Positions 1 to 8,242 of a DNA stretch of 64,000 nucleotides are shown one piece after another. The stretch comes from Christiangramia sp. GTDB lineage: Bacteria > Bacteroidota > Bacteroidia > Flavobacteriales > Flavobacteriaceae. The position numbers were made by a program, and so were the translations under genes. The DNA lies in NCBI RefSeq assembly GCF_029937855.1, contig NZ_JAPYPC010000006.1, positions 84,135 through 148,134 on the forward strand, given 5' to 3'. Position 1 is the stretch's first letter; each line of letters starts with the position of its first letter. Below the pieces are notes generated by a model. The model searched no databases. It was given only the letters and a program-made list of their open reading frames with translations, and was not told the DNA's origin.

Positions 1-1521
1 ACTAAAACTTTCTACGATTCAAAAACATTCACAGAAGAAAATTCAAAAGAACTTATAAAATACTTGGATGATACCTACGGTTTAGTTGATGAGGATAATG
101 ACAAGGAAGAAGAAAGACATACCGAAATTTTAGAATTGCTAAAAAAGAACAATCAGCACGATGAAGTCTTAAAAACTTTAGATAAAAGAACACCCGTATT
201 CGTTTTATTTAATAATTATTTCAAAGTAAAACCTTCAGTCCATTTAGAACATTTGGCAGAGCGAATCGAGAAAAATCTTCTTGAGGATGAATATTATGAC
301 TACGGTAATCTATGCTTACTAAAATTACTAGGTTTTACCGCCAGAGAACTTTCCGAAATTGGAAATACTGAAAGTCCTGATAAAAATGATACAGATGCGC
401 TAAATGATTATCGAGATACCCTAGACAATCGAACTTACCAATTAAATGCAGCAAGCATAAAATTAACCAATGAAATTAAAAGCATTTGGAATCCAAATCC
501 CAATCGACCAGAAGCAGAAAGATTAAGAATTTCTGCCGACGGACAATATCTAAAGGTTGTTGTAGAGGATGAATTAGGTGTTGAAATTGAGTTAGACCAA
601 AGGTCAGAAGGTTTTCAATGGCTAGTTTCGTTTTTTGTCGTCTTTTTTGCAGAAGCGATGGATAAACATAAAAATGCAATCCTATTGTTAGACGAACCTG
701 GAATGAGTTTACATGGATTAAAGCAGAGAGATTTTAGAGAAACCATTTCACGTTTAGCAATAACTAATCAAACCATTTATACAACACATTCGCCTTTTCT
801 TGTTGGTTCAAACGAATTAGATTTAGTTCGGGTTGTAGAATTAAAAGACAGGAATGAAGGAACGAAAGTACACACTACTATTTCTTCAAGTGATCCAGCT
901 GGTCTTCTGCCTTTACAAGAAGCTTTAGGTTATGATTTGGCCCAAAGTTTATTCTCACAGCAACGAAACCTGATTTTAGAAGGCATAACTGACTATTGGT
1001 ACTTAGATGCTACTGCACAACTTCTTAGAGATGGCAAAGTTGAGAATCTTAATGATAAAATTGCACTTGTTTTCGCTAATTCTGCAGGAAAAGTTGTCTA
1101 TTATGCGACTATACTTTATGCTCATAATTTAAAAGTAGCTGCATTATTAGATTCAGATGTTGCGGGCGACCAAACAGCTAAACAAGAAAATTTAGTACAT
1201 ACTTTAGGAAACAAAAACATACTTAGAACAAGGGATTATGTTTCTAACATTCCCAAAGCAGAAATTGAAGATTTACTAAGGCAAACATTAATTAAAATTG
1301 TTAAAGATGAATATGGAGTTGATACAAAAAAAACTTCTAACTCTCAACCGAACCGTCCGATAATTGAAATATTTTCAAAGGAAGTTCCTGATTTCTCAAA
1401 ATATAAGCTAGCGAAGGCATACGTTAGATGGACAAGAAATAATGAGGCGAAAAAATTACAGAAATCGGAATTAGAAAATTGGAAAAAAATGATTCAAAAA
1501 ATCAATAAGATTTTGAAATAA
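1..1521 (+). CDS. OLD-like ATPase with TOPRIM domain, 5'-truncated by the window edge
   Basis: The reading frame is open from base 1, so the true start and the Walker A loop lie outside the window; the internal TTG at 64 is not a convincing start. The visible part has the C-terminal half of an ABC-type ATPase: a Walker B strand (ILLLDEPG) and an adjacent THSPFL switch motif. A TOPRIM-like nuclease domain follows, with an LILEGITD glutamate motif and a LLDSDVAGD aspartate motif. This order is that of the OLD family of ATP-dependent nucleases, whose members include phage-defence proteins such as the GajA type. It lies next to an AbiE antitoxin gene inside a conjugative element, which fits a defence cargo role. 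The family call is firm; the substrate and any partner gene upstream are unknown. Confidence 0.75.
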   Translation, partial: TKTFYDSKTFTEENSKELIKYLDDTYGLVDEDNDKEEERHTEILELLKKNNQHDEVLKTLDKRTPVFVLFNNYFKVKPSVHLEHLAERIEKNLLEDEYYDYGNLCLLKLLGFTARELSEIGNTESPDKNDTDALNDYRDTLDNRTYQLNAASIKLTNEIKSIWNPNPNRPEAERLRISADGQYLKVVVEDELGVEIELDQRSEGFQWLVSFFVVFFAEAMDKHKNAILLLDEPGMSLHGLKQRDFRETISRLAITNQTIYTTHSPFLVGSNELDLVRVVELKDRNEGTKVHTTISSSDPAGLLPLQEALGYDLAQSLFSQQRNLILEGITDYWYLDATAQLLRDGKVENLNDKIALVFANSAGKVVYYATILYAHNLKVAALLDSDVAGDQTAKQENLVHTLGNKNILRTRDYVSNIPKAEIEDLLRQTLIKIVKDEYGVDTKKTSNSQPNRPIIEIFSKEVPDFSKYKLAKAYVRWTRNNEAKKLQKSELENWKKMIQKINKILK

Positions 1522-1609
1522 AATTATCTGGAAATATCTTCGCAACTAATTATAGTATTTATTTTAGTCCTATACCTTTTTTAGGTATATTTACCGAATA
1601 AATACTAAA

Positions 1610-2401
1610 ATGTCTGTATCTGAATATATTAAGAAGCTATTAAGCGTGGAGGAGTATTCCTTTTCCCTGGCTGAACTTTTAAATGAAACCGGGAAAGGAA
1701 AAACTGCCGTAATAAGAGAACTTGACCGTTTAATTGAAAAGGGAGAAGTCATCAACCTTAGACAGAGCTTTTATCTAATACTCACGCCAAGATACTCAAG
1801 CTTTGGCAAATTACCCATTAGCCTTTATATAAATAAGCTTTTCCATTATTTAGAACGCAAATATTACCTGGGGTTTTATAGCGCGGCTAAAGTTTATGGC
1901 GCCAGCCATCAGCAGGCACAGCGGGATTATGTAATGTCCCAGACACCTAAACTTCTGGACATTCAAAAGTCCACCATCGATATTCGATTTTTAACGACTT
2001 CAGTTTGGCCTAAAAGCAATATTATTTCAAAAAAATCAGATGCCGGAATTTATCATATTTCGAGTCCGGCCCTTACGCTGGCAGATCTGGTGCGTTACCA
2101 AAACAAGCTGGGCGGTATCAACCGGATGCTTTCCACGATAGAAGAATTAATGGAAGAGGTCACCCAAAATGATCTGGAAGAGCTACTCGAATGGTTTGAT
2201 CATAAAGCCACCTTGCAGCGTGTAGGTTATTTAATTTCAGAAATAGATGCAAATAATAGCCTGGGAGACCTTATTTTTGAACACCTGGATAAAAATAAAT
2301 TTTATCCTGTTTTATTGCAACCCGATACAAAACAAAGACCCGGGGCAGTGGACAACAAGTGGAAAGTAGATGTTAACCTACAATTAGAAAGTGATATATG
2401 A
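1610..2401 (+). CDS. abiEi: AbiEi-type antitoxin / transcriptional regulator of a type IV toxin-antitoxin system
   Basis: The 263-residue protein begins with a winged-helix region (about residues 15-60, with ELDRLIEKGEVINL) followed by the typical AbiEi middle with YYLGFYSAAKVYGASHQ and HISSPALTLADLVRYQ. In known AbiE systems this protein represses its own operon and counters the AbiEii nucleotidyltransferase toxin. Its stop codon overlaps the next ATG as ATGA, exactly the coupling seen in abiE operons, but the toxin frame ends after 32 codons. The antitoxin itself looks full length and intact. It may now be an orphan regulator, or could have been recruited to control the AlbA_2 gene that follows. 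The family is recognised from its motifs; activity is inferred. Confidence 0.8.
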   Translation: MSVSEYIKKLLSVEEYSFSLAELLNETGKGKTAVIRELDRLIEKGEVINLRQSFYLILTPRYSSFGKLPISLYINKLFHYLERKYYLGFYSAAKVYGASHQQAQRDYVMSQTPKLLDIQKSTIDIRFLTTSVWPKSNIISKKSDAGIYHISSPALTLADLVRYQNKLGGINRMLSTIEELMEEVTQNDLEELLEWFDHKATLQRVGYLISEIDANNSLGDLIFEHLDKNKFYPVLLQPDTKQRPGAVDNKWKVDVNLQLESDI

Positions 2402-2496
2402 TCCCAAAACCTTATTTGGCTCAATGGCAGAAACACGCCCCATGGAGAGAATTTTCACAAATTAATATAAGTATCTTTAGTGCCAGATTTATTTAG
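2398..2496 (+). pseudogene. abiEii: abiEii toxin, 5' remnant
   Basis: This 32-codon frame starts with ATGA overlap on abiEi and reads MIPKPYLAQWQKHAPW, the characteristic beginning of AbiEii nucleotidyltransferase toxins. Similarity fades after about residue 20 and the frame stops at TAG. No nucleotidyltransferase core follows. The rest of the toxin appears to have been replaced by the AlbA_2 gene, with a possible 3' tail at 3861-3941. Confidence 0.65.
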
Positions 2497-2500
2497 ATTA

Positions 2501-3862
2501 ATGACCGAAACAAACCGTATAGAATATAAACAGCAACTTACGGAAGGATTAGAAAAAGAGGTGATCGCTTTTCTAAACTATCGTGAGGGTGGTGTGATAT
2601 ATATTGGGATAGATAAGAACGGGAACACAACCAATCTTCTGGATGCTGATGCCGACCAGTTAAAAATCAAGGATAAAATAAAGAACAACATCCGTCCCTC
2701 TGCGTTAGGATTGTTTGACATTGTGAGTGAAGAAAGGGACGGTAAGAATATCTTAAAAATTATTGTGGCCAGCGGTCCTGAGAAGCCGTATCATCTTAAA
2801 AAATATGGGATGAGTGAAAAGGGTTGTTTTATCCGAATTGGTTCAGCTGCTGAACCTATGCCTCAAAAGTTGATTGATGAGTTATTCGCAAAGCGTACAC
2901 GGAATTCTATTGGAATAATAAAAGCGCATCGTCAGGATTTAAGCTTTGAGCAGCTTCATATTTACTATCAGGAAAAACAAAAACCGCTCAATAAGCAGTT
3001 CAGGAAAAATTTAGAGCTTACAACGATAGAAGGTGATTTAAATTACGCGGCTTATTTGTTGGCCGATGACAATAATGTTTCTGTAAAGGTTGCCAAATAT
3101 AAAGGCGATACGCGTGTAGATTTAGTGGAAAGTAATGAATATGGCTATTGCTCATTAATAAAAGCCACCAAGAGTGTTTTGGATAAAATGAATTTGGAAA
3201 ACCGGACGATAACTCAAATCACCCATAAAGAACGAAAGGAGCATCGTCTTTGGAATGCCATTGCACTCCGAGAGGCCATAATAAATGCTCTTGTCCATAA
3301 TGATTATACTCGCGAGATAGCTCCAAAATTTGAAATTTTTAATGATCGGATAGAAATAACATCCGCAGGATCCTTACCAGATGGCTTAAGCAAAAGTGAG
3401 TTTTTTGAAGGTTTTTCTATCCCAAGGAATAAAGAATTAATGCGCGTTTATAAGGATTTGGATCTGGTGGAACAATTGGGGTCAGGAATACCCAGAATAC
3501 TGAAATATTATGATAAAACCTGCTTTAGTTTTTCTGATAATTTTTTAAGGATGGTTCTACCTGCAGCAGAAAAGGTTTACGGAACCGAGCAGGACACCGA
3601 GCAAGTACCCCCCAAGTACCCCTCAAGTACCCCTCAAGTCACCCCCCAAGTACGAGAACTTTTAAATGCTTTTACTTCCGAACACAATAGAACTGAATTG
3701 CAAAAATACTTAGGGCTAACAGATAGAAAGAATTTTAGAATCAATTATTTAGTGCCGGCCATAGAAAATGATTTGGTAGAATTAACGATCCCCGACAAAC
3801 CTAAAAGCAGTAAGCAGCGGTATAGATTAACTGAGATAGGAAAAAAAGTAAGACAAAAATGA
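2501..3862 (+). CDS. AlbA_2 (Schlafen-like) ATP-binding putative transcriptional regulator
   Basis: The start at ATG 2501 gives MTETNRIEYKQQL, the usual opening of this family; a GTG at 2480 is in frame but less likely. The protein has an AlbA_2/divergent Schlafen domain (about residues 5-125, FLNYREGGVIYIGID), then an HATPase-like segment (REAIINALVHNDY, EIFNDRIEITSAGSLP, LVEQLGSGIPRIL), then a proline-rich linker encoded by short CAAGTACCCC-type repeats at 3602-3653. A C-terminal winged-helix domain follows. Such proteins are annotated as regulators or ATP-binding proteins and are frequent in mobile and defence regions. It sits between what look like the two ends of an abiEii gene. Biochemical role unknown. 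Confidence 0.75.
   Translation: MTETNRIEYKQQLTEGLEKEVIAFLNYREGGVIYIGIDKNGNTTNLLDADADQLKIKDKIKNNIRPSALGLFDIVSEERDGKNILKIIVASGPEKPYHLKKYGMSEKGCFIRIGSAAEPMPQKLIDELFAKRTRNSIGIIKAHRQDLSFEQLHIYYQEKQKPLNKQFRKNLELTTIEGDLNYAAYLLADDNNVSVKVAKYKGDTRVDLVESNEYGYCSLIKATKSVLDKMNLENRTITQITHKERKEHRLWNAIALREAIINALVHNDYTREIAPKFEIFNDRIEITSAGSLPDGLSKSEFFEGFSIPRNKELMRVYKDLDLVEQLGSGIPRILKYYDKTCFSFSDNFLRMVLPAAEKVYGTEQDTEQVPPKYPSSTPQVTPQVRELLNAFTSEHNRTELQKYLGLTDRKNFRINYLVPAIENDLVELTIPDKPKSSKQRYRLTEIGKKVRQK
3602..3653 (+). repeat. Short tandem CAAGTACCCC-type repeat inside the AlbA_2 gene
   Basis: About five imperfect units of 9-12 bases containing CAAGTACCCC or CAAGTCACCCC follow one another. They encode a flexible Pro-Gln-Val-rich linker between the ATPase-like and winged-helix parts. 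Unit number could vary by slippage. Confidence 0.7.
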
Positions 3863-3941
3863 ACCTTTATTACCAGAACCAGCCTATGACCAGAAAGCAG
3901 CTTTCCAGTGGTTAAAAGAAAATATCATTTCAAGAATGTGA
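3861..3941 (+). pseudogene. abiEii: Probable abiEii toxin, 3' remnant
   Basis: Immediately overlapping the end of the AlbA_2 gene is an open stretch without its own start. It reads EPLLPEPAYDQKAAFQWLKE and ends IISRM followed by a stop. A YDQKAA...WLKE ending is what I would expect at the C-terminus of an AbiEii toxin. With the 5' remnant at 2398, this suggests the AlbA_2 gene was inserted into or swapped for the toxin body. The assignment rests on a short stretch and is tentative. Confidence 0.4.
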
Positions 3942-3944
3942 TCT

Positions 3945-4310
3945 TTAAAAAGGCCCTTTCTCTCGTGGTCCATTATGCGTTACCTTCCATCGGCCATCAT
4001 TTTGCACTAACTTAAAAATACCAGGCTTAGTGTCGTAAGAAGTCGAGTATTTTATCCAGGCCACATCGTCTTCTATAGCCTTGTCTACAACTTTGAAGTC
4101 GGCTTCTGAATTCTTGTCTTCAATAAACATTGATTGAATGCTGGCCAGGTTTGCATAGCCTTCTGCAGTTGTGTGCTTTTTCAAAGTAGCCTCATCACCA
4201 TAATAAAAACTCTCGGCAACAATTTTAGCCGTTTCATCAGGGGAAAGATTATTATTTTCCGCACAGGAAAAGAATAAAATTAGGAGTGAATAAATGAGCA
4301 TTTTTTTCAT
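3945..4310 (-). CDS. DUF4878-like small lipoprotein
   Basis: The 121-residue protein has a lipoprotein signal (LLILFFSCAENN, lipid-modified Cys at about residue 16) and a short NTF2-like fold typical of DUF4878 (SPDETAKIVAESFYYGDEATLKKHTTAEG, ending in GRWKVTHNGP). It is the last gene of the leftward tra operon, six bases after traN. Its role is unknown; position suggests an envelope accessory of the conjugation machinery or a surface protein carried by the element. Confidence 0.65.
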   Translation of the reverse strand: MKKMLIYSLLILFFSCAENNNLSPDETAKIVAESFYYGDEATLKKHTTAEGYANLASIQSMFIEDKNSEADFKVVDKAIEDDVAWIKYSTSYDTKPGIFKLVQNDGRWKVTHNGPREKGPF

Positions 4311-4316
4311 TACAAT

Positions 4317-5168
4317 TCAATTAGGATGATTAATAAATCTATGCGATATTTTAAGTTTAACCTTTCGTTCCCCGTTCTTTTCATTCAATTCAAGAACAGC
4401 TCTACGGTCGTCACTTAAAGAGAATTTGGGAACGACATACACCAGTCTTGCGGTTTCATTTTCCTTGATTTTTAAAGGCATATTATATTTGAATACCGGT
4501 GCCTTATATAGCTTCTGTAACGACTTCTTTTTACCTTTTTGTCTCGTTTCAACTGAGAGATTCAGGAAATTTAGATCATAATCTAAAGAAGATTTGTTTT
4601 TAATCTCTATATGGAAGTAGAGTTCATCCTTATCAAAAACGATATTTTCAACACTTAATACGATGCCTTCATTTCGCTTTTTTATCCTTCCTATCTTCTG
4701 CTTTCGGTTAATTAAATAACTACAGAATTTCTTATAGGAATGAGCTTTATTATCAATCTTTTTATCCAGAGAATCGATACTTGCAGTTGCCGCAACTAAA
4801 GGCTTCTCATTACCAATACTACTGGTTTTTTGGATAAAATAATTTAGCTTCGAAAGCTGTTTTTTATACCTTACAATATACGAAAAAACTGAACCATCTT
4901 TATTGATTATTAGTAAGTTACTTTCATTTCCCGGCTTGGCCTGAAGCAATCCAAAATACTGTTCTTTATCCCGATTATAGGTAAACACGAAATTATCAGA
5001 CCCCGTTATGCCTTGTCGGATAGGCTCCGGGAAAAATAAGGCTACATTCTTTTGATCGTTGGCATAAATAGTATCTAAACGTAGGTGTGTTTTCGCGTTT
5101 ATCTGTCCCGAAGAAAGTAGGGGAGCGAAAGTAAAAATAAGAGTCGAAATGATGATGTATTTTTTCAT
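4317..5168 (-). CDS. traN: Conjugative transposon protein TraN (DUF4138)
   Basis: The 283-residue protein has a signal peptide (cleavage near SSGQ) and the TraN pattern of a beta-rich periplasmic/outer-membrane protein, with AKTHLRLDTIYANDQKNVALFFP near the N-terminus and a C-terminal half of beta strands (DELYFHIEIKNKSS, RLVYVVPKFSL). In Bacteroidota conjugation systems TraN is thought to be the VirB9-like partner of TraM in the envelope-spanning channel. It follows traM with a gap containing a hairpin. The call is made from overall pattern and gene order. Confidence 0.8.
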   Translation of the reverse strand: MKKYIIISTLIFTFAPLLSSGQINAKTHLRLDTIYANDQKNVALFFPEPIRQGITGSDNFVFTYNRDKEQYFGLLQAKPGNESNLLIINKDGSVFSYIVRYKKQLSKLNYFIQKTSSIGNEKPLVAATASIDSLDKKIDNKAHSYKKFCSYLINRKQKIGRIKKRNEGIVLSVENIVFDKDELYFHIEIKNKSSLDYDLNFLNLSVETRQKGKKKSLQKLYKAPVFKYNMPLKIKENETARLVYVVPKFSLSDDRRAVLELNEKNGERKVKLKISHRFINHPN

Positions 5169-5197
5169 AAGAGTAAGTTTTTAAATGCCCAACTTGT

Positions 5198-5214
5198 CCC
5201 GAATTTATTTCGGG
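5198..5214. repeat. Small palindromic repeat in the traM-traN gap
   Basis: CCCGAA and TTCGGG pair around a five-base loop. The hairpin lies about 30 bases before the traN start codon in transcription order. It is flanked by GCCCA and TTATGGAC, close to the surroundings of the hairpin before traM. This looks like an intergenic mobile palindrome or a translation control element. Confidence 0.55.
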
Positions 5215-5223
5215 ATTATGGAC

Positions 5224-6153
5224 TCATAACTTTGGTTTTAGAATTAATTTATAATTGTTCAGGACCGTTACTTTTACATTTCGATTCTGTCGTTGGAGTA
5301 CTTTGGTTACACCACCTATCTGGGGAACGCTTGGGATATTGATATCCTGTATGAGGTCATCCAGGACTTCGCTCATTGCTTCCTCCCGAAAACTATTTTC
5401 CACATAAATTCCTTCGCTTCCATCCTGAAGATCAAAGGCTTTTAACCTGGTGGAGTGGTGGTCTATATTCTCTATTTCAATAAGCGCGCGATTTGGCTGA
5501 AAACTGATGAATCCGAAAATGGGCGTATTCTTAGGAATTATTTTACCGTTAATAGTTGCTGTTTTGCTTAATCTCATTCGTAGTCGGGAATTTACCTTAA
5601 CCACCTGATCTCCATCGACCAAGGCGTTTATGATAGCATCTGTATTTTTGATAATTAAATTTTCATTCTTAGCTGGAGCTGAAGCGAAGAACAGTTGATG
5701 TTCCAGGCCTAATTCTTTAGCTTCCATCTTTTGTCCGGCTTTTATTTCAGCGGAATCTTTTTTCTGGATCACGGACTCAGCCACTTTCTTTACGCCTATA
5801 TTTTGATACGTCTTTTCAGAATACTGTATTCTGCCAGCTTTATATATGCTATCCACAATGTGCTCTTTCTCCTTTTCGGGCAAATCAGGGTCGTAGAAAC
5901 CGAGGGAGTCTATCAATTTTTCATCATAGATACTAGGTGCATTGGTTTCCCGTACTTCTTTTAGATCATTGATGGCATCCAGTTTTGAATCATATTCTTT
6001 CTGTTCCTCATCAAGCTCAGGCACCAATGTTTGTTTAAGGATTTCATTTTCGTCTTCATTACCGCCGATGACCATCAAGGAATAGGAAACAATGAATATC
6101 ACAACTACCAGAAGCACAGAGGCAAACACGATTTTATTTTTTTCAATTTTCAT
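5224..6153 (-). CDS. traM: Conjugative transposon protein TraM
   Basis: The 309-residue protein has one N-terminal membrane segment (about residues 8-29, IVFASVLLVVVIFIVSYSLM), a charged, probably coiled region, and a C-terminal domain with VNSRLRMRLSKTATINGK and GVTKVLQRQNRNVKVTVLN. This is the layout of TraM of Bacteroides conjugative transposons, a VirB10-like inner-membrane-anchored channel component. It lies between traK and traN. The small traL gene usually found between traK and traM is missing here. Start chosen at ATG 6153, directly before the membrane segment. Confidence 0.85.
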   Translation of the reverse strand: MKIEKNKIVFASVLLVVVIFIVSYSLMVIGGNEDENEILKQTLVPELDEEQKEYDSKLDAINDLKEVRETNAPSIYDEKLIDSLGFYDPDLPEKEKEHIVDSIYKAGRIQYSEKTYQNIGVKKVAESVIQKKDSAEIKAGQKMEAKELGLEHQLFFASAPAKNENLIIKNTDAIINALVDGDQVVKVNSRLRMRLSKTATINGKIIPKNTPIFGFISFQPNRALIEIENIDHHSTRLKAFDLQDGSEGIYVENSFREEAMSEVLDDLIQDINIPSVPQIGGVTKVLQRQNRNVKVTVLNNYKLILKPKL

Positions 6154-6170
6154 AAGATTGGATTTTATGT

Positions 6171-6203
6171 GCCCACCCGCCTGCCGTCGGGCAGGTTATG
6201 GGC
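6171..6203. repeat. Small palindromic repeat in the traK-traM gap
   Basis: CCTGCC pairs with GGCAGG around GTCG, with an outer GCCCA/TGGGC pair. It is about 20 bases upstream of the traM start in transcription order. GC-rich palindromes of this type are scattered between genes in flavobacterial genomes. Confidence 0.6.
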
Positions 6204-6205
6204 TT

Positions 6206-6820
6206 TCAATTTTCAACAGATATTTTCTTTAAAGTGTTTTCAAAATAATCAGTAATAAGCAGCCCGTGTGGATTGTTAGGGAAATTACGATTGACGCTAA
6301 TGAGCTTTCCTGTGGAAACCATTTCATAGGTATCTACAATTGACCCACGGTTAATTTCAAAAATGGTAATTGTTCTAAAGGAGTAAGCTCCATCCTTTTC
6401 TTCAAGTTGGGAATTGATACTTAAAACTTTCTGGATCAGCGAATATTGAAGTAATCGATTATAAACTCCTTCAGCTTTCTTTTGTCTATAGAGATTGTCC
6501 ACGGAACTATTGCCAAGCCAAAGAGCCTTTTCCAAGTTCATCTCGTAGTTACTTGCATCGATATTATAGAAATACCTATGGAACAATTCTAAATGGGCAA
6601 GGGCTTCTACCCTGAAATTTTCTTTCTGGGCTATGAGCTTCAAAGGAATTACGGAACCATCTGTATTAATCGCAAATGCGTTGGTCATTGCCTTGTTATT
6701 GATGTTGAATACCATCCAAACTGAAAAGAAGCTGGAGAGTGTTGCACAGATAACCACAGCCAAAACGATAAATCGGTTGATCCTAAGTACTGCATATATG
6801 TTTTTATAAGGTGTTTTCAT
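6206..6820 (-). CDS. traK: Conjugative transposon protein TraK
   Basis: The longer open frame starts at 6961, but the family begins at MKTPYKNIYAVLRINRFIVL, which corresponds to ATG 6820 and overlaps the traJ stop codon as ATGA. That start gives 204 residues: a short cytoplasmic tail, one membrane helix (about residues 15-38), and a periplasmic domain with HRYFYNIDASNYEMNLEKAL. TraK of Bacteroides elements is a VirB8-like assembly component. The start choice rests on family length and translational coupling. Confidence 0.85.
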   Translation of the reverse strand: MKTPYKNIYAVLRINRFIVLAVVICATLSSFFSVWMVFNINNKAMTNAFAINTDGSVIPLKLIAQKENFRVEALAHLELFHRYFYNIDASNYEMNLEKALWLGNSSVDNLYRQKKAEGVYNRLLQYSLIQKVLSINSQLEEKDGAYSFRTITIFEINRGSIVDTYEMVSTGKLISVNRNFPNNPHGLLITDYFENTLKKISVEN

Positions 6821-7659
6821 TGTGTAAAAAGTCTTAGTGTAAAAGAAATAGCACGTCGGTAGAGTTTGAATTTCAGAAATACGATAAACCCCACCGAACC
6901 CAGCTGTACAACAGGGGCAAAAAAACCGCTGCCTACATCTGTCCCGAACAGGTTCGTCCAAAAGTTGGTATTGATTTCCGTATAAATAGCATTAACGAAA
7001 ATATTCACCAGGAAGAAAGCTGGGACAAGCATATAGACTCCGGCGTATAGCCTAAAAAAATTATAAGCCATGGATCGGAATTTTTCAAAAACGGCAAGAC
7101 TGATAACCAATGGAAAGAAGGCTTGCATTATGCCTAAAAGAAAGAAGCGCTCAGCCAGAAATAATGGGTAAATGAATAGGTCTAAAATCCATAGAATAAT
7201 ACCAATGATAAACGCAAATATTTTAAATCCGTAAAGGGGTGTGACCAGTGCCTCATAAAGCAATGTCATTGCATTTTTTGCGGCATCCATTAGGTTAACA
7301 TCTTCTTCAATGGGAATATCCTGCATTTGTAAAGGCAACAGGGCAGGCGCGGTGCCGCGATATTGAGCTTCTATGGAAACCAGGATACTATCAAAGAAGC
7401 CAAGGATTTGTGTGGAGAAAATAACCAAAAGCACTACTGCAAAGTTTTTGGCTAATTCCCCAGGACTTAAGCCCCAGGTGTAACCATCCTTATCTGCCAC
7501 GCCTTCGTTATATTTTTTTAGGATATTGACTAGGAAGAATAACACCGCAAGCGTTTTCATTCCGGCAATGGTATATTGCGAGAAGCTGCTGTTCTGTATA
7601 GTCTGGAAAACCGTATCTATGTATTCCAATCCGATTCCTAAAAGAATTGTCGCGGTCAT
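6817..7659 (-). CDS. traJ: Conjugative transposon membrane protein TraJ
   Basis: The 280-residue protein is mostly hydrophobic, with about six membrane segments (for example KTLAVLFFLVNILKK, FAVVLLVIFSTQILGFF, IFAFIIGIILWILDLFIYP, LVPAFFLVNIFVNAIY). This matches TraJ of CTnDOT-like elements, the likely VirB6 counterpart in the inner-membrane pore. It sits between the traI-like gene (two-base gap) and traK (four-base overlap) in one operon. The protein is shorter than some family members, but start and end are clean. Confidence 0.8.
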   Translation of the reverse strand: MTATILLGIGLEYIDTVFQTIQNSSFSQYTIAGMKTLAVLFFLVNILKKYNEGVADKDGYTWGLSPGELAKNFAVVLLVIFSTQILGFFDSILVSIEAQYRGTAPALLPLQMQDIPIEEDVNLMDAAKNAMTLLYEALVTPLYGFKIFAFIIGIILWILDLFIYPLFLAERFFLLGIMQAFFPLVISLAVFEKFRSMAYNFFRLYAGVYMLVPAFFLVNIFVNAIYTEINTNFWTNLFGTDVGSGFFAPVVQLGSVGFIVFLKFKLYRRAISFTLRLFTQ

Positions 7660-7661
7660 TT

Positions 7662-8237
7662 TTAATATGCTGTTTCGCGGTTATTGATTTTATCCTGCAT
7701 CCTTCGGAAAGAAATAATATCCCGATAGCGCCTTGTTTTTGTAGTGATATTGGAAACCATTTCTCTGGACTCCAACTCTTTCTGCTTTAATATTTCAGCA
7801 CGGTCTGCATCACTCATTTTTAGATAGTCACTGGATAGGATCTCGTCTATGAAATCCATTGTGTCCAATGAATTGTCTACAATAGCACTGAACGATTCTG
7901 ATATTCTTTGCACTTCCTCTGGTTTGATGTATGGGGAATTAAGGATATCGCGTAAATCGCTTTGCATTACAGCAATAAGCCGCTGATTGTTACGACTTAT
8001 TTCGCGTACTGCTTTTAATTGCCGTACCACATTATTCACTTTTTCCAAACTCTCTTTTTGATCCTTTAAAAAGTTTACAGTTTTCAGAAGATTAGCGGTT
8101 TGTTTTCCAGATTCCAATAGCTGCTTAACCAGACTTACAAAGTTGGTGTTGTCATAGACCGGCATTCCCTGGGCCACAGCACGGCTAGGGAAAATAAAGG
8201 CTAATGCCAGTGTGAGTATTAAAAGTTTTGTTCTCAT
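7662..8237 (-). CDS. TraI-like conjugal transfer protein (periplasmic, coiled)
   Basis: The 191-residue protein has a signal peptide (cleavage near SRAVAQG) followed by a largely helical, charged region (LKDQKESLEKVNNVVRQLK). By length, export signal and position between traG and traJ it corresponds to TraI of Bacteroides elements, possibly a VirB5-like minor pilus component. The gene order is the stronger evidence; sequence motifs alone are weak. Confidence 0.65.
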   Translation of the reverse strand: MRTKLLILTLALAFIFPSRAVAQGMPVYDNTNFVSLVKQLLESGKQTANLLKTVNFLKDQKESLEKVNNVVRQLKAVREISRNNQRLIAVMQSDLRDILNSPYIKPEEVQRISESFSAIVDNSLDTMDFIDEILSSDYLKMSDADRAEILKQKELESREMVSNITTKTRRYRDIISFRRMQDKINNRETAY

Positions 8238-8242
8238 GATTT

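Noticed and set aside
3602..3653. Tandem CAAGTACCCC units as a possible CRISPR or regulatory repeat
   Set aside because: The units are contiguous without spacers and lie in frame inside the AlbA_2 gene, where they encode a proline-rich linker.
6821..6961. N-terminal extension of traK from the earlier ATG
   Set aside because: The extension runs antiparallel to nothing but lies in the traJ coding region and is Cys/Arg-rich without family match; ATG 6820 gives the family start and an ATGA coupling.
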